Shown here: piece after piece, positions 13,401 through 26,060 of the stretch
Position numbering within the stretch: the stretch's first letter is position 1
Layout of the letters: each line of letters opens with the position of its first letter
Source: Sitta carolinensis
Lineage: Eukaryota > Chordata > Aves > Passeriformes > Sittidae
DNA: 64,000 nucleotides
Direction: 5' to 3'
NCBI GenBank assembly: GCA_032173965.1
Contig: CM063290.1
Location: 5,593,501 to 5,657,500, forward strand
The notes under the pieces: generated by a model
The model's database searches: none
What the model saw: only the letters and a program-made list of their open reading frames with translations
Told to the model about the DNA's origin: nothing
Position numbers and translations under genes: made by a program

Positions 13401-16400
13401 CAGAAGTATGAAAGTTATTTGGAATTATCGACAATGTATTAAAAAAAAAAAAAGATACTTTTGTACTTCATTAAATTTTATGGGAATTCTTAGACTTATG
13501 TTAATGATCCCAGTATTTTGCAGTGCTTGAAAATTAGATTTTAAGCAAGAAAAGGGGCTTATTTGAATTTCCTAAACCAGAATAACCTTTACATTTTCAG
13601 AACTCTTTAGAGTGGTATTTACTCAGCTTCCATATTAAAAAAAAAAAGAAAACAACCCCCCAAAAAGCTGCTACTGACTTGAATGTACCTTGAGTTATTC
13701 AAAGCTAAAAGATTGAAAGAAAATATTTTTTCTCATGTTTATCTTGACAGCATAAGTATCTTTTTAAGATAAGATGTGAACTCTGTGATACTCCTGTACA
13801 TCTAAATTGTATGAGGAGGAGTCTTCTCAATTCATGCCAGATCAACACCAAGTTTTTACTTTAATAACAAAATGGCAGGTAGATAAGGTTTTTTGTTTTT
13901 TCGGGGGGATTTTTTGATTTTTTGGTTTATTTTTGTTTTTCTTTTCCATCTTGTCTAAACTCATTTTTGTGAGTTACTTAGAGCATTTTTCATCCGAACC
14001 AAGGTTGGGAGGAAATGATGTGTTTCTGTGTTAAGGTATAATGCACGTTTTTACATTTTGACTTTAGAAGTCCATGTTGTTCAAGAAAATGTAGGGAACT
14101 TTTATATTCTGAATAAAAGTGCTGACAAAGGGTTGAGTAGTCAGACATTAAGTAATCTCGGACCTCTCAGGAGTCCGTGTGAATACTGAATGTTATTAGT
14201 TTGGGCATGTGGAAATCTCAGACCTGGGAATTTCTTCTTGGACTAGTGACACTTGGGAGAGAGGTTGGTTTGGTTTTGTTTGTACAGGAGCACAGTGCTT
14301 TATGAAATCCAGCTGCTGGCTCAGCACAAATTTCAGGCTCTGGATCTGTAGACATATTGCCAAAAATGCAACCTGTGTTGCTGAAATATTCCCTTTCATG
14401 AAAGTGGGTATGGGTTTATTACTCCAGCAGCTCTTTTGAAGAGCATCAGTCAGATCAATTGAAAAATGTCTGTATAAAGGCACATGCAGATGTATAAATC
14501 TCATGTTTTAGTGTGTTTTCCTTAACCCTTTCTCTCCTAATTAATAAAGTAAAGGGCTAATGAGATCTTTTGTGATTTTAGTACCTCAGCACATTCTGGT
14601 TGCTGGTTCATTGTTAACATGGGCAATTCTGGAATCATTATGAAGGAATTCTTGGATATGAGATCACAGCTTTCCTCCCAGGGCTGTGCAGGAGTTCCTG
14701 CATGAACATAAGGCACTAAAATTCCTAGTGTAACCACACTTCTGTTTGCATCAGTTCCAAACAGGGCTGCTGCTGCTCCTGTTTGCCTATTAAAAACCAG
14801 ATCTGTCTGTTTTTCTGCAGTGTGATAAGGGAAACTAGAGGAGATCTAATACTCTTCTAGTCTGAACATTTGACCAAGTAACTGCTAAAATGTCAAATGC
14901 TATTCAGGCATGTTCTGCAGGAACATGGCATTTTTGGATGTTTGTGTTAGTGCATTTTAAATGTTAACAAAAATAATCACGATGAGCCATTGAAATTTCT
15001 TGTACACAAGTAAAAATGTCAGAATAATGCAAGTAACTTTATAATACTTTTAAAGAATTTTTTTAATGTTATTTTTATTATTAACAGGTTTTTTATTTTT
15101 TTTTATTGTTTCAAACAAATATCTCTTTACACTGTACTGTGTCCCTTTAAATTCTGATCCTCTCTGCTGGGGTACTGCTCCTTCTCCTTCTAAACATGGT
15201 GCTACTTTCATCGTGCTTCATCTCACTGTGCCACCTCTGACCATTAATGCAAATTGGAGGCCAGATAAGAGATGCTCTGGATTTAAATTGGTGCAACTCA
15301 CAGCAGAATCTGTCTCCAGTTCATATTAATGACGGCAAGTGGGAGAAGCTGCCTGAACAGAGAGGAAGCTCTAATGAGACCATGTTCCTTCACCCGTAGC
15401 CATATCTCTGCCACCTAATCTCTTTCCTAGGCTGTCGAATCAAGTTCATTTAATTGTATTTTCAGTTCAAGTCTGCAAAGTGCAAATGTGGGGATAAACA
15501 AGGAATCATGTGTACACGTTCAAATGTCTTACTCTTTAAATTCAGTGCTTACATTTTTCTTGGTGATTGCACTGGAATTGCTCTGTGCAAGCATGGCTGC
15601 TCCAGGGGGTGGGGAAGGAGTTTTAGTCCTGCTCCCTGGAGCACCTGAGGCATTGCAAGAGCCCACAGTCACTTGGGCCTTTTCCTCTAGAGGAAGTTCA
15701 AATAAAAACCCAGAAAATATTTGTTTGTCCGTGCCGCTGTTAATAGCAGAGTGAGATTTCTGTGCAAAGGCACTGTCTGTCAGCAAAGCAAACACAGCAT
15801 GTTGTGATGTTTGTGTGCCTGACTAAGGGCTGTGTTTATTTCATCCTTGGAGAGCTTGTGTGGAGGACAGAATTCCCACTGTGTCAAAAAGGCTCTGCAG
15901 CAGATACCCTAAACTCCCTTCTTTGATAAAGTACCTTTTGTCAGCAAGTGTGTATGTTGAAAATTAGCAGTTCCTTCAGCACAAAAACCTTGACATTGAG
16001 TATAATTGAGGGGGTTAGTGTCGGCATGTTCCTAAGTATTACCTGTCATTTGAAATATGACAGTGCTGTAACTGCAGGACCTTGGGGACTTCACTGCGCT
16101 GGCACTGCCATCTGACTGCCTTGGAGTCTGTGAGACAGCTTCCGAGCCACTTCGACCCTGAGATAATTAACATGGCCCTGGAGGCTTCTGCCTTTGGCTT
16201 TTCTGCACTTGTTGTTTAATAAGATGTTTGTTGCTCTGCTTGTCTTTGATGCAGTGGTGTGCCATTAGGGACACAAGGTCCTTCGCATGCTGTCACAGTT
16301 AGTGGGTTTAGGTAATGCTGTCTGTGCAGCCATTCCTTTCAATTCCAGCAAATTAAAATATTATCATCAATTAGCCAGCTATGCTGGGTGGCTCGCTCTG

Positions 16401-19400
16401 TTTCTGAGGTGATGCACGTATTTGTGGTGTGTGAAAGCAAGGTGGCAGGGAGGGAGACTATTATACAACTCAATTGCCAGAGAAAAAGTCAGGTTTTAAG
16501 CAATGTCAAATGCTCAAATGATATCATAGGATGCAGAGGTGAAAGGCAGCACGCAGCACTTCAGGGGAGGGAGGGTTGTTGCTGTCTGGGGGTGCAGCTT
16601 TGGGGTGGAAGGTTATCAGCTGTCAGTTGCTTTAGTCACTTGCATTCATCAAAATCATGGTGGTTTAGTCCATAAAATCTTCTTGGTGTTTTACTGAAAG
16701 CAAAATGTGAGAAAACAAAAAAGGAGAAAGAAGAGAAAACAAAAACCTGAAAAGTTTGGAGCATCTTTGTGTAGGCAAGCTGAACACACACAACTGGTTT
16801 TACCTTGCCACTCCATGAAACAGTGTTTTAAAGGGTTGTGAAAAATTCAGCTGTGTTGCTCCAGAAAGATTCATGTGAATACTTTGGCAGGTCAAATGGC
16901 TGAGCCGTTTTTTGGGTGTTGTAAGAACTCAAATCAACACTAAATCTAAATCTGAATTATCAGCTCCAGTGGATGGCATGGTTGAGCCAGGGTGCTCCCA
17001 CAAAAGGGCATTTTTAGCCACAACAAAAGCTTCACAAAGTCATCTTGTTGCTAGGGAATTGTCTGTTTCAAGAAAAAAAAAAAAAAGTCTCCTTCAGGGT
17101 ATTTTTCTGTTTTTTTTTTTTTTTTTTTTTAAACAGTTGTCCTCTTTTGTGTGTGTTTATTTCTGAAGGAAACAACAAATGAGCATAACCTGGAATGTGC
17201 AACATCAGGGAGCTATGGTTATAGTATTTAGCTTTTCATTTCATCGTGCAAGAACAAATGGAACTGGAAAGGTATCTCATTACACCCATTTAGCTTGAAT
17301 ACTTCTAATCTGTCTTGCTCGTGGATAATGTAATTTATAATTAGAACTATGAAACAATGCCAGATAGTACTGAACAGTGAGTTTGGCTGTTTTAGAGGAA
17401 TGCTTTGAATGGAGAAGCTTGAAAATGCCATCAGATAAAGTTGCAGATATTGAAAAGATTAATTTATGCACCACAATCCACCCATAAGGACTCACAGTGC
17501 AATAACATCTTTCCAGTTCCTTAGTGTATTATTTCCACTGTCATGCTAATATAGAATGAAAGAGGGAAATATAGCAGTTTTCTTCTAATAATCCAGCATT
17601 AGTTTGGGAGTTAAAGCCAAGATGACTGAGAGCTACAATATTCTAAAGACTCCTCCAGTTCCTTTACATTATGAATACAAATATCTTCTCAGTTACAGAC
17701 ATTAGGCTTTCATTGTATAGCCCACCATTAGGCATAAAACATAGGAGAAAGCTGTCTGCATCAGGCTATTGAAAGAGCACTGATTTACAGCTCTTCTGTA
17801 ACCTCACTTTGCAAATATTAAGGAAATAGTAAAGGAAAAAGGTATTGAGGATTCTACATAAATGCATTCATCTTTGACTTTCATGCAGGAGTTTGGCTGA
17901 CATGGGTTGGGTTTTTTTTTATTTTTTTATTCTAAACTACAAGTCCAACATTTGTTGTTTAATCGTAACCTGACAGGAAAATCGCAGGAGTACTTGAACA
18001 ATTCCTAGTTGATCCTTTTCTCACTTGAAAACCCCTCTTAGGGGAGGGGAAGAATAATTTTCTCAATAAAGATAATGAAGTGCAGGATGTTGATCAGCTG
18101 TGGCTTATATCATACTAATTCTTGCTTGGATTTCAGTCAGTAGAGACTGAAGGCTTCACCAAGAGATGTGATCCAGAACCTCCTTGGGGTGAGTGGGGCT
18201 GTTCCTTGGGTCACAGCCAGTAGGGCCACTCCAGTCACTGCTGCTTTCATTCTGCCTTGGCCTCTGCTCTGAGGCTGCAGGACTTCTTATGGGAATTGCA
18301 GAGATAAATACTGTAGAATGTCAGAAGGCTTTCCAGTGGTGGTAAGAAGCATAATGTACACATAAATGTCCTTTTTCATAAAGCCATTTAACTTTTATTT
18401 ATCAGAAACCTATGAAGTTCTGTCAATTTTCCTGGTGAATGGTAGAAAATAGATAGAATTAAGTGAGTAAAATTAACAGTAATAAAGTTAGGGAAGCATG
18501 AAATTAAAAAAGTGATTGCAGTAATAAGGTATAAAAGTTTCAGGAAAAATAATACCCTTTTGACTTAGTGAAAAACAATATTAGCACTACTTATTAAAGA
18601 AGAATATATTTATATGATCAGTGTCACATCAATGAAGTCTATGTAGTTTTTGGTTTTACCTACTCCATTCTATTTGATTATCTCAAATTAATGTACTTTA
18701 CAACTGCTAATCAATTTATTCTTCTTATTTTAATATAGGTGAGTATTACCAGCTTGCTTTTGAAAAAGAGAAAAAAAAAAAAAAAAAGATTGAAGCTGAG
18801 GCTTATGAGATAAGTGGAAAGAATCCATTAAAAAGGACTTTGGTTTCATGTTCTTGATGGTGTGTAGGTCAAAAAAAAAGGTGTAGAGCTCAGTATTTGC
18901 TGATACCTTCAAGAAGCATTCTGGTGCTTCAGTTTGCAAGTTTATACAGTGGCAACTCAATGCAAAATATGTATGCAGCTTATCCCTCCAAGGGACAGCA
19001 TGCTACCAAGGAAGAAGGAAATAATTATTTCTGCCTTTTTTCCCTTTTGCCCCACAAATTTTCATGCGCTCTTCATAAATTTCTCCAGGAAGGCAATGGA
19101 AGAGGAGTGAGCGGGAAGGAATATGAGTCAGGAGGAAGACTGAGGTTACACATTGCAATATCATCATTGTTCTGAGAGATGGAGTTGGATTTGAATTGTC
19201 TTGGGAATGGAGGCTCTGTTAAATCGTTGAGATGCTGGGCTCATGCTGAGGTCAAGAGAGAAGTGAACAGCCTGAGGGAGATGATCTCCATCAGTTCTAC
19301 GGCTCTTCCGTACAACATTTGGCATAGTGTATTTTACTCTTTACAAGGTCTTGCATGTGACTCCTGCCTTGACAGATTTATCTACATCTTCCCCCTCCAC

Positions 19401-20635
19401 AAATTTTCATAGTTTACAAGTGAAAGGATCAATAAAGCCCAGTAAAATCTTGGTGTAAGACTGAGCAGCAGAACAGCAAGAAAATCGTGGTTTGTGCTAC
19501 ACAAACACAATGTTATGGCCGTGTTAGGTTTTTGTATACAGATGTGATAAATACCATTTCACCAAAAATATATATATTTGAATAACTGTTGAGATTCTTT
19601 CTCCCAAAGATCATTAAAATACAGATAGATCCTCAAAAATTTAGAGAGAGGAGATATTCAAAGGAATGTCATTTTAATACACTTTTCACAGCAGTAATAT
19701 TTCCTGGTGTATTGGTAATCAAGTTCCTGTGAGATGCTTTGCTTTCACAGTCCTTCAGCGGGTTGGTTCTCTAGATGTTAAACAGCTCTAACAGGCCCAG
19801 ATCAGCTGAAAAGCTTGATAAGGTCAGACTAGTGAACGACTGCTGGAGACATATCTTACTCACAAAACATGCATTTAGTTCTCTGCATTCTTTTCTCTTC
19901 ATCTTTTCAGCTCTGTTTTAGTTTCACATCTTATACAGAAATGTCAGCACATTATTTTTATTTTTTTTTTTAATTTATTATTACCGTGCTTTGCGGAGCC
20001 GATCTTTGTTATTTTCTTGATTTTTGCCCTTTTAATAACCTTTAAATATAGGTCCACTTCTTGCTGGCAGACCAGCTACTCTGCCGTGAGGGTTTGGAAA
20101 GGGGCTCTTGTAGAAGGAGGAGTGTGTGCTGGGAAGCGTTAAATTTCCCTGCGCGCTATTATCTGAGTCGCATCAGCTCAGTGGCACATTAAGCAATGGG
20201 CTGTCCTGCTCTGTTGTTATGGAACAGCTCCCATGAACCAGCATTGGGTGTATCTTATGTAACAAGCCTATCTTTAGGCTGATGTACAGGATTTCACATG
20301 CAGCGATGGAGCTGCTGTTTCGTTTCTGCCTCTGTGTCTGTGTTTTTTTTAATGCACACAAGTAGCACGTGGAAAGTGGAGGCTGTTGCTTTTTCTGCCT
20401 GCTGAAAGGAGATAACGTTTCTTCAAATAGCTGAGTTCTGGAAAGAATGAAAGATTCTGGATCTGTTACTTAAATGCTGTAGCCTGCTGCCTTGTAAGAG
20501 AGACAGAATATGTCCTGTGGCACAGAAAAGTGCATCTGGGGAGAGGTTGTTTCAGTTTTGGTGACATTTTTAAGACTCGCTTCAGGGCCCAGATCAGATG
20601 TTTCTTAGATACCTGTTGGCAAATGCCTCATTTTT
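10402..20635. other. Intronic stretch, no gene seen
   Basis: Unique sequence with scattered A and T runs (A13 at 13441, T21 at 17110, A17 at 18771). A GC-rich patch at about 12.65-12.86 kb creates overlapping open frames on both strands without recognisable protein. The stretches near 16.06-16.4 and 20.0-20.24 kb are complex and free of low-complexity sequence. Confidence 0.6.
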
Positions 20636-21170
20636 GATAGAATTGTTTAGGCTGGAAAAGACATTTTTAATATTATCAAGTCCAACCATTAACCCAGCAT
20701 TGCCAAGGCCACCACGAACCTGTGACCCGAAGTGCCACAGCTACGTTTCTTTTAAATCCCTGCAAGGGTGGCACAGCTCCCCTGGGCTGCCTGTCCAGTG
20801 CTTAACAGCCCTTTCCACACTGAAATTTTCCCATGTCCCATCTGAACCCCCTGGCACAACTTGAGGCCATTTCCTCTTGTCCTGTTGTTTATGACTTGGG
20901 AGAAGACTGAGTCACAAAGCAGCCCCACCTGGCTCTGAGCTCCTTTCAGGTGCCTCCAGAGAGTGAGCAGGTCTCCCCTGAGCCTCCTTCTCTCCAGGCT
21001 GAGCCCTTTCCCCAGCTCCCCCAGCCCCTCCTGCTGCTCCAGACCCTTCCCCAGCTCTGTTCCCTTCCCTGGACACACTCCAGCCCCTCAGTGTCTTCCT
21101 TGGAGTCAATGGCCCAAAACTGAACACTGGATTTGAGCACTGGAGCTGCTCACCTCAGCAACAGAGAAAT
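20636..21170 (-). mobile_element. CR1 LINE, 3' fragment, minus strand
   Basis: The reverse strand reads in normal CR1 order. On the plus strand it begins with the complement of the tail (TAGAATTGTTTAGGCTGGAA, AAGTCCAACCATTAACCCAG). It continues through TTGAGGCCATTTCCTCTTGT, CTCCAGGCTGAGCCCTTTCC and CACACTCCAGCCCCTCAGTG. At about 535 bp it is the longest CR1 copy here. The CATTAACCCAGCATTGCC block is shared, in opposite orientation, with the fragments at about 34.2 and 46.1 kb, so they belong to the same or close subfamilies. Apparent ORFs on its minus strand are non-coding by-products of its GC-rich sequence. Confidence 0.9.
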
Positions 21171-21803
21171 ATCACACTCACAGGGTGACCTTTGAGGAAA
21201 GTCACTAATTTCTTTGTTTAGAGTGCAGAGGGCACAGATCTCATAGAGCAGTTGCTGGTAAATGGAGTGTATTATTTCTATATCAGTGTCACACTGTCAG
21301 AAAGTGGCACTTTGTTAAGATAATGTGACCTTTAGAATAATCTTTTAGTCTTTTATTCTTTCTCTGGTACCATTGATCTCTACTTTTAATTCTTAAATGT
21401 TTTTCGATGAAATAGAAACAACACAAAATTCAGTTAATTTTGTTCTTTCCTTTCAGCTATATTTGATGTTTTTATCATAAATGGCATAGGTGCCATTTTG
21501 TCCCTGAAAAACTTCTGTTTGCTGGCTATAAAATGTACATCTGTTCTAAAATGTAAGTTTGGTAAGCATTTCTGCATTTTATAAAAGAAAGAAACTGATA
21601 CAAGAATGGGGACAGATTCTTTCCAGTGGTTTCTATGGGGAAAGAAGTGGATACAAGAATGCCCTGTGAGCTTTGTGCTAGGTTGTCTGTTGCAGAAACA
21701 GAAAGCCACAGTGCTGGAGCAATTATTATTTAAAAGGGAAAATATGAGACTAGGTTATATAATAACAATTTGATTTGAGTATTATCAATGCTACCTGCTG
21801 GTG

Positions 21804-21819
21804 TTGTTTTTGTTTTTTT

Positions 21820-21863
<44 letters not shown>
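21804..21863. repeat. Poly-T tract, longest run 43 nt
   Basis: GTTGTTTTTGTTTTTTTG leads into an unbroken run of 43 T (21821-21863), the longest homopolymer in the window. Its true length may differ because such runs are hard to sequence. No retroposed gene copy or flanking duplication is evident next to it. Confidence 0.92.
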
Positions 21864-21865
<2 letters not shown>

Positions 21866-23758
21866 ATTAAGTTCTCAATATATTTTTTGAGGAGATTCCC
21901 CAGCTTCAAAATTTTCCTTCTCAGTCTGATCATCCTTATTAAGCACTCATTGAATTGGAGGTTCAGCTTGGTCTCTTCCCCATCTCATTTGGAGCTGCTC
22001 CATGAAATATGTCATGCAATACACTCTGGGTCAGGGAAACAGACTTCCCTGCTTCCATAAATATGTCCCAGTTTTAGAAATGAAGTTTGGTGATTTGTAT
22101 GTCTGTTTTGTTTTTTTTTTAAACTACCAAAAGATGTGGGTGAAAGCTTTCTGTCCTACAATGCTGGTTTCCAGCAATTGCTCCTTTTTGCTCTCATGTT
22201 ATGAAGCCTGTGATCATAGAAAAAGATCCTGCTGCTCAGGATAGGAACTGGAGGTCTGCTTGATTATTTCTAAACCTCACTATTGTGATACGAGTAAAGA
22301 TGCAGTAGCTCAGGAGCTTCATGTGCATATTTTTTAATTGAAGAAATGTTGATTTTTCCCTGGAGACAAGAACACTTTAAGAATAGAGGCGGCCTGTTCA
22401 AAAAACATATTAATGTAGCAATGTTACAGCAATTTGTTTGTTTTAATTGTACAGAAGTCATAAGTTTTAAATACTTAAAAGTGTGTGAAAGTATACACTT
22501 AAATACCATTCTGAATTATCCTTGAATTTCCATATAAAATCTCAGCATTTTCGCTGTACTTGGATAACTGAATAAAAATCTGTGCTGATATAACAAATGT
22601 AATGTATATTAATATTCCTGAGAAAAAGAAGGGAATCCTGATTTATTTTGTTTGTGCTTGAAATTTGAAAGTGGGACTCTGTATTTAACAGCAGCTGCTT
22701 GAGCCTTGTGTTACTTGGAATGGAAAAAAAAAACCAAACCTGTTAATGGCAATATTTAGCAAGAATTCTGAGACAATGGAATTTTGTTTCTAAGCCCCAT
22801 TTAGTTTTGAAACTGTGGAACATTATAAAAGTTTTGTGGGGATTACTTTTGATACAGTTCTTGAAAATAATGCATTTCTATTTCTGGAATCAGAAACCTT
22901 GATTTTTATTTTTTTTTTCCAAAAAGAAGGGTCATCATATAATCCAGCTGGAATAAAACCCAATTTTTCATAACATTTTTATATGACTATTAATATTAGC
23001 AAGCTTTCAGGCCTTCCAAATTGTAAAAAAAACCCCAAAAAACCAACCAAACTAAAAACCCAATTTACTGCTGCTAATGATTCCTGCTATGGATGCATTA
23101 CAGGACCTTGAAAACTGGAGAAGAAGAAAGCCCAAATAGGGAGAGCATCTCCCCTTAAACTTTTCCGTAGTATTTTAAGCAGATACTGGATAAATCGTAG
23201 ATGTGTCAGGTTTGTTAAAGCTAATACTTCAGCTCAGGGAACCCATTTGGCACTTGAAGTAAATCTCCCAGATGGAACAATATCATTAAAAATTAATTGT
23301 ATAACCACTGGACCTGTCTTTAAAGACTTTTGAACTGCTGAGGCTTTCTAATCAGATATTGTTGCTCCAGTTCACCAGTGAAGCGAATCCAATGACTTTT
23401 CCAGCGTATGGCCTACTTCTGTTAATGAAAGTACAATTTATTCACTTCAACATACAGGTTGTAAAACTAATCTCCTGGTTGACACATTATTCTCTTCTGC
23501 GTGTTTAACTTCTCTTCTCTGAACAAAAAAAAAAAGGTATATAGTAAATCAGAAGGGACACATCAATCAGCTTGGCACTATTTAAAAGCCAATTAGAGTT
23601 GGGGATGGTGGTTGCTGGTGGTGTTTGATGCTGAGCCTGGCTCTTCCCTAGCCTGCCCTTTCTGTGTGAGTTACAGCAGGCATGTCTGGCCTGTTATTCT
23701 TCCTAGTGTGTTTAGCATTCAAGGGAGCTTTAAAAAATAATCAACTTTTTTGTTTGGT

Positions 23759-23789
23759 GTTTTTTTTACTTTTTTTTTTTTTTTTTTTT
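23759..23789. repeat. Poly-T tract (T20)
   Basis: A T-rich stretch ending in 20 uninterrupted T (23770-23789). Confidence 0.9.
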
Positions 23790-24178
23790 AAGAAGCTGGT
23801 TTAATATTTTCGTCTTTCCTTCTATTTGAGCTTTCTCATGGCTGCCTACCACTCTTCACTGCCATGATGTGACTTTTGGATGATAAATGTTCATCAGAAA
23901 ACTTAACAGCTCTTTCATTTGCACCACGTCTGTTGTGGTTGATGGTGGACAAAACGGATCAGTTTACTGGGTTTACTTCCTGCCCCTTTTCTGAGGCAAA
24001 TTCACTCAGTCTGATGCTCAATATTGGGCAAGGGTGCCTTGAGGCAGCCACTGAGCTGCTGCCGTAGGGATGGCCAAGTGCCACTGGGTACCTGCATCTG
24101 CCGTGTCTGTCTTTGTATTCATAGAGACATGGACAGCTCCTTTAGGGAAGGCGCTTATACTTCAGGTGCTAAATTTGT

Positions 24179-24292
24179 GGTTTTGTTGGGTTTTTTTGTT
24201 TGGTTGTTTTTTTTTTTTTTTTTTTTTGGTTTTTGTTTTGTTTTGTTTTGTTTTTTTGGTCATTTTTTCTTTGTTTTGTTTGTTTGTTTTTT
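24179..24292. repeat. TTTG-rich low-complexity tract with T21
   Basis: About 115 bp of T runs and GTTTT/GTTT units, including T21 (24207-24227) and (GTTTT)n. The Phe-rich open frames across it are not genes. Confidence 0.92.
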
Positions 24293-25899
24293 CTGGAGGA
24301 CAGGGCAGGTTGTTTCTCAGCTGGCTGCCCTTCTAGCAAGAGCTGCCCTCAGCCCATTCCTCACATGTCCAGCTACAGCACCTTTATGCTTGGAGGAGTC
24401 ATTTTAATAGTCAGAAGCCTAATATTTTCCAGTAAATATTTAAACTTGGTAGTTCTTACTGCCACTTTTATTTTCTGTTAAGGTATTTGTTGCCACAAAA
24501 GTAGTACAGTGGTTGTATAGTTTTCTAAGAAAATACCAGAAAATAACTTCCATTTATTCTGTATACAGCTATAGAAAATATAGGCACATATATAGTTGTG
24601 TGCATGTATACTTGTGTATGGTTAATAAAGTGGATAATTTGTGTACAAAACATCAGCCATTCCTAAAAAAATCCCAAAAGCAACCCAAACCCCCAAACAA
24701 CAACAGCACAGGAGATGCAGAAGATTTTAATTAGACTCTGACTTCTGACTCTTTTACCAAATCACTCTGGTGCAGGTAGTCTGTAAAAGTAAGGTAAAGC
24801 TTCATTAAAGAACATTCAATTAAAAAAAATGCAGTTGTCTTATGTGGTAAATGTACTGTTACACTCTGAACTCATATGTCACATTTATTAAAATTTGATT
24901 TGAACTTTCTTTTCAAATGACTAGCACAGCATAGAATTATATGGTATTTATTATTCTTTTCATTATGAGGTTTATTTTAATATATTTGTCTGAGTTTATT
25001 TAGCATTTCAAGCTATACATCATAAACCTAGCTGGAATGATGCTGGGGATTTTGATGTTTCTACATCCAAGTGACCTTTTGTGATATTTCTGTTCTGTTT
25101 TGTTAACTTATAGGGGAATACATTGTGAGAATCAAAAAATGCAATTATAGGAAATAGTTGTAAATGCTTCACCTCTCTTCTTTTATGCCATTTACCCACT
25201 CAGTGAAAAATAGGAAAAAGTAAGTGTGTAGCAAAGACAAGGTGACACTGCAGGAAGCTGTGCTGATTTTTCATTTGCTATGCATTCTAAGAGAAGAGTT
25301 GATCCCAAGCTGGAAGTGACTGGATGTACAATTTGGAGAGACCTTATCTTACTTGTTTACAATATTTAATGCTAAATAATATTTCATGGGTTATTTTACA
25401 GTATCATAAAATCCAGGACCCAACTTCCATAATCTATTTCCATATGGAGTTTGCTGAGAAATTGAACTAATAAAAAAATAGTACAATGAAAGTTTGCATT
25501 ATGAGGTGCCTAAATCATAAGCCTGTTTTTTTTTTTTTTTTCACTACCAAATACGCAGCCAATTATGGCCTTTGTAGTCAGAATGAAAATAACCTAAAGA
25601 TTCAAAATGTAAATAACCTAAAGCTAGTCATTTTTATGATGTTTATTTCATATATGTCTGTATGCACATATATATAAATTACTACTCTTTGTGACTCAGA
25701 AATTGTGACTCTTAAAACCATTTGACCTTTCCATAAGGACAAAATATACTGTTCTATGACAAAATCAAAGTATTATGTATAAACTCGTATTATTTTGGGG
25801 TAATTTCACAACCATTAATTCTACCTTACGCCCAACCCTTCTTTTTTCTGCTCATATCTTAAAGTCTCACTAGAAGACATCCCATAATGCCCGCAGGGG

Positions 25900-26060
25900 C
25901 TGGAGCATGCTGAGCCTCAGTGACAGTTTGCTGATTATTCCAATGCATTTGCATTTGCTTCCTTACACTTTTATGCCTTAATTTATGCCCATAATGCAAA
26001 GGGTGATGCATCTCTGATGTAATTTCACATTCCTTAGGGTGGGATGACTCAGCAGCACTG
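25900..26060. promoter_or_regulatory. Possible enhancer: octamer and AP-1/MARE-like motifs
   Basis: ATTTGCAT (reverse of the POU/octamer site ATGCAAAT) at 25947-25954, and TGACTCAGCA (AP-1 core extended to a MAF-type half-site) at 26045-26054, in about 160 bp of complex, repeat-free sequence. Single motifs like these arise by chance in 64 kb, so the call rests on their proximity and is weak. Confidence 0.22.

Noticed and set aside
20752..21140. Three overlapping minus-strand open frames rich in Gly, Glu and Leu
   Set aside because: They lie inside the CR1 fragment at 20636-21170 and come from its GC-rich non-coding 3' part.
24024..24481. Phe-rich open frames resembling membrane proteins
   Set aside because: They are translations of the TTTG-rich low-complexity tract at 24179-24292.
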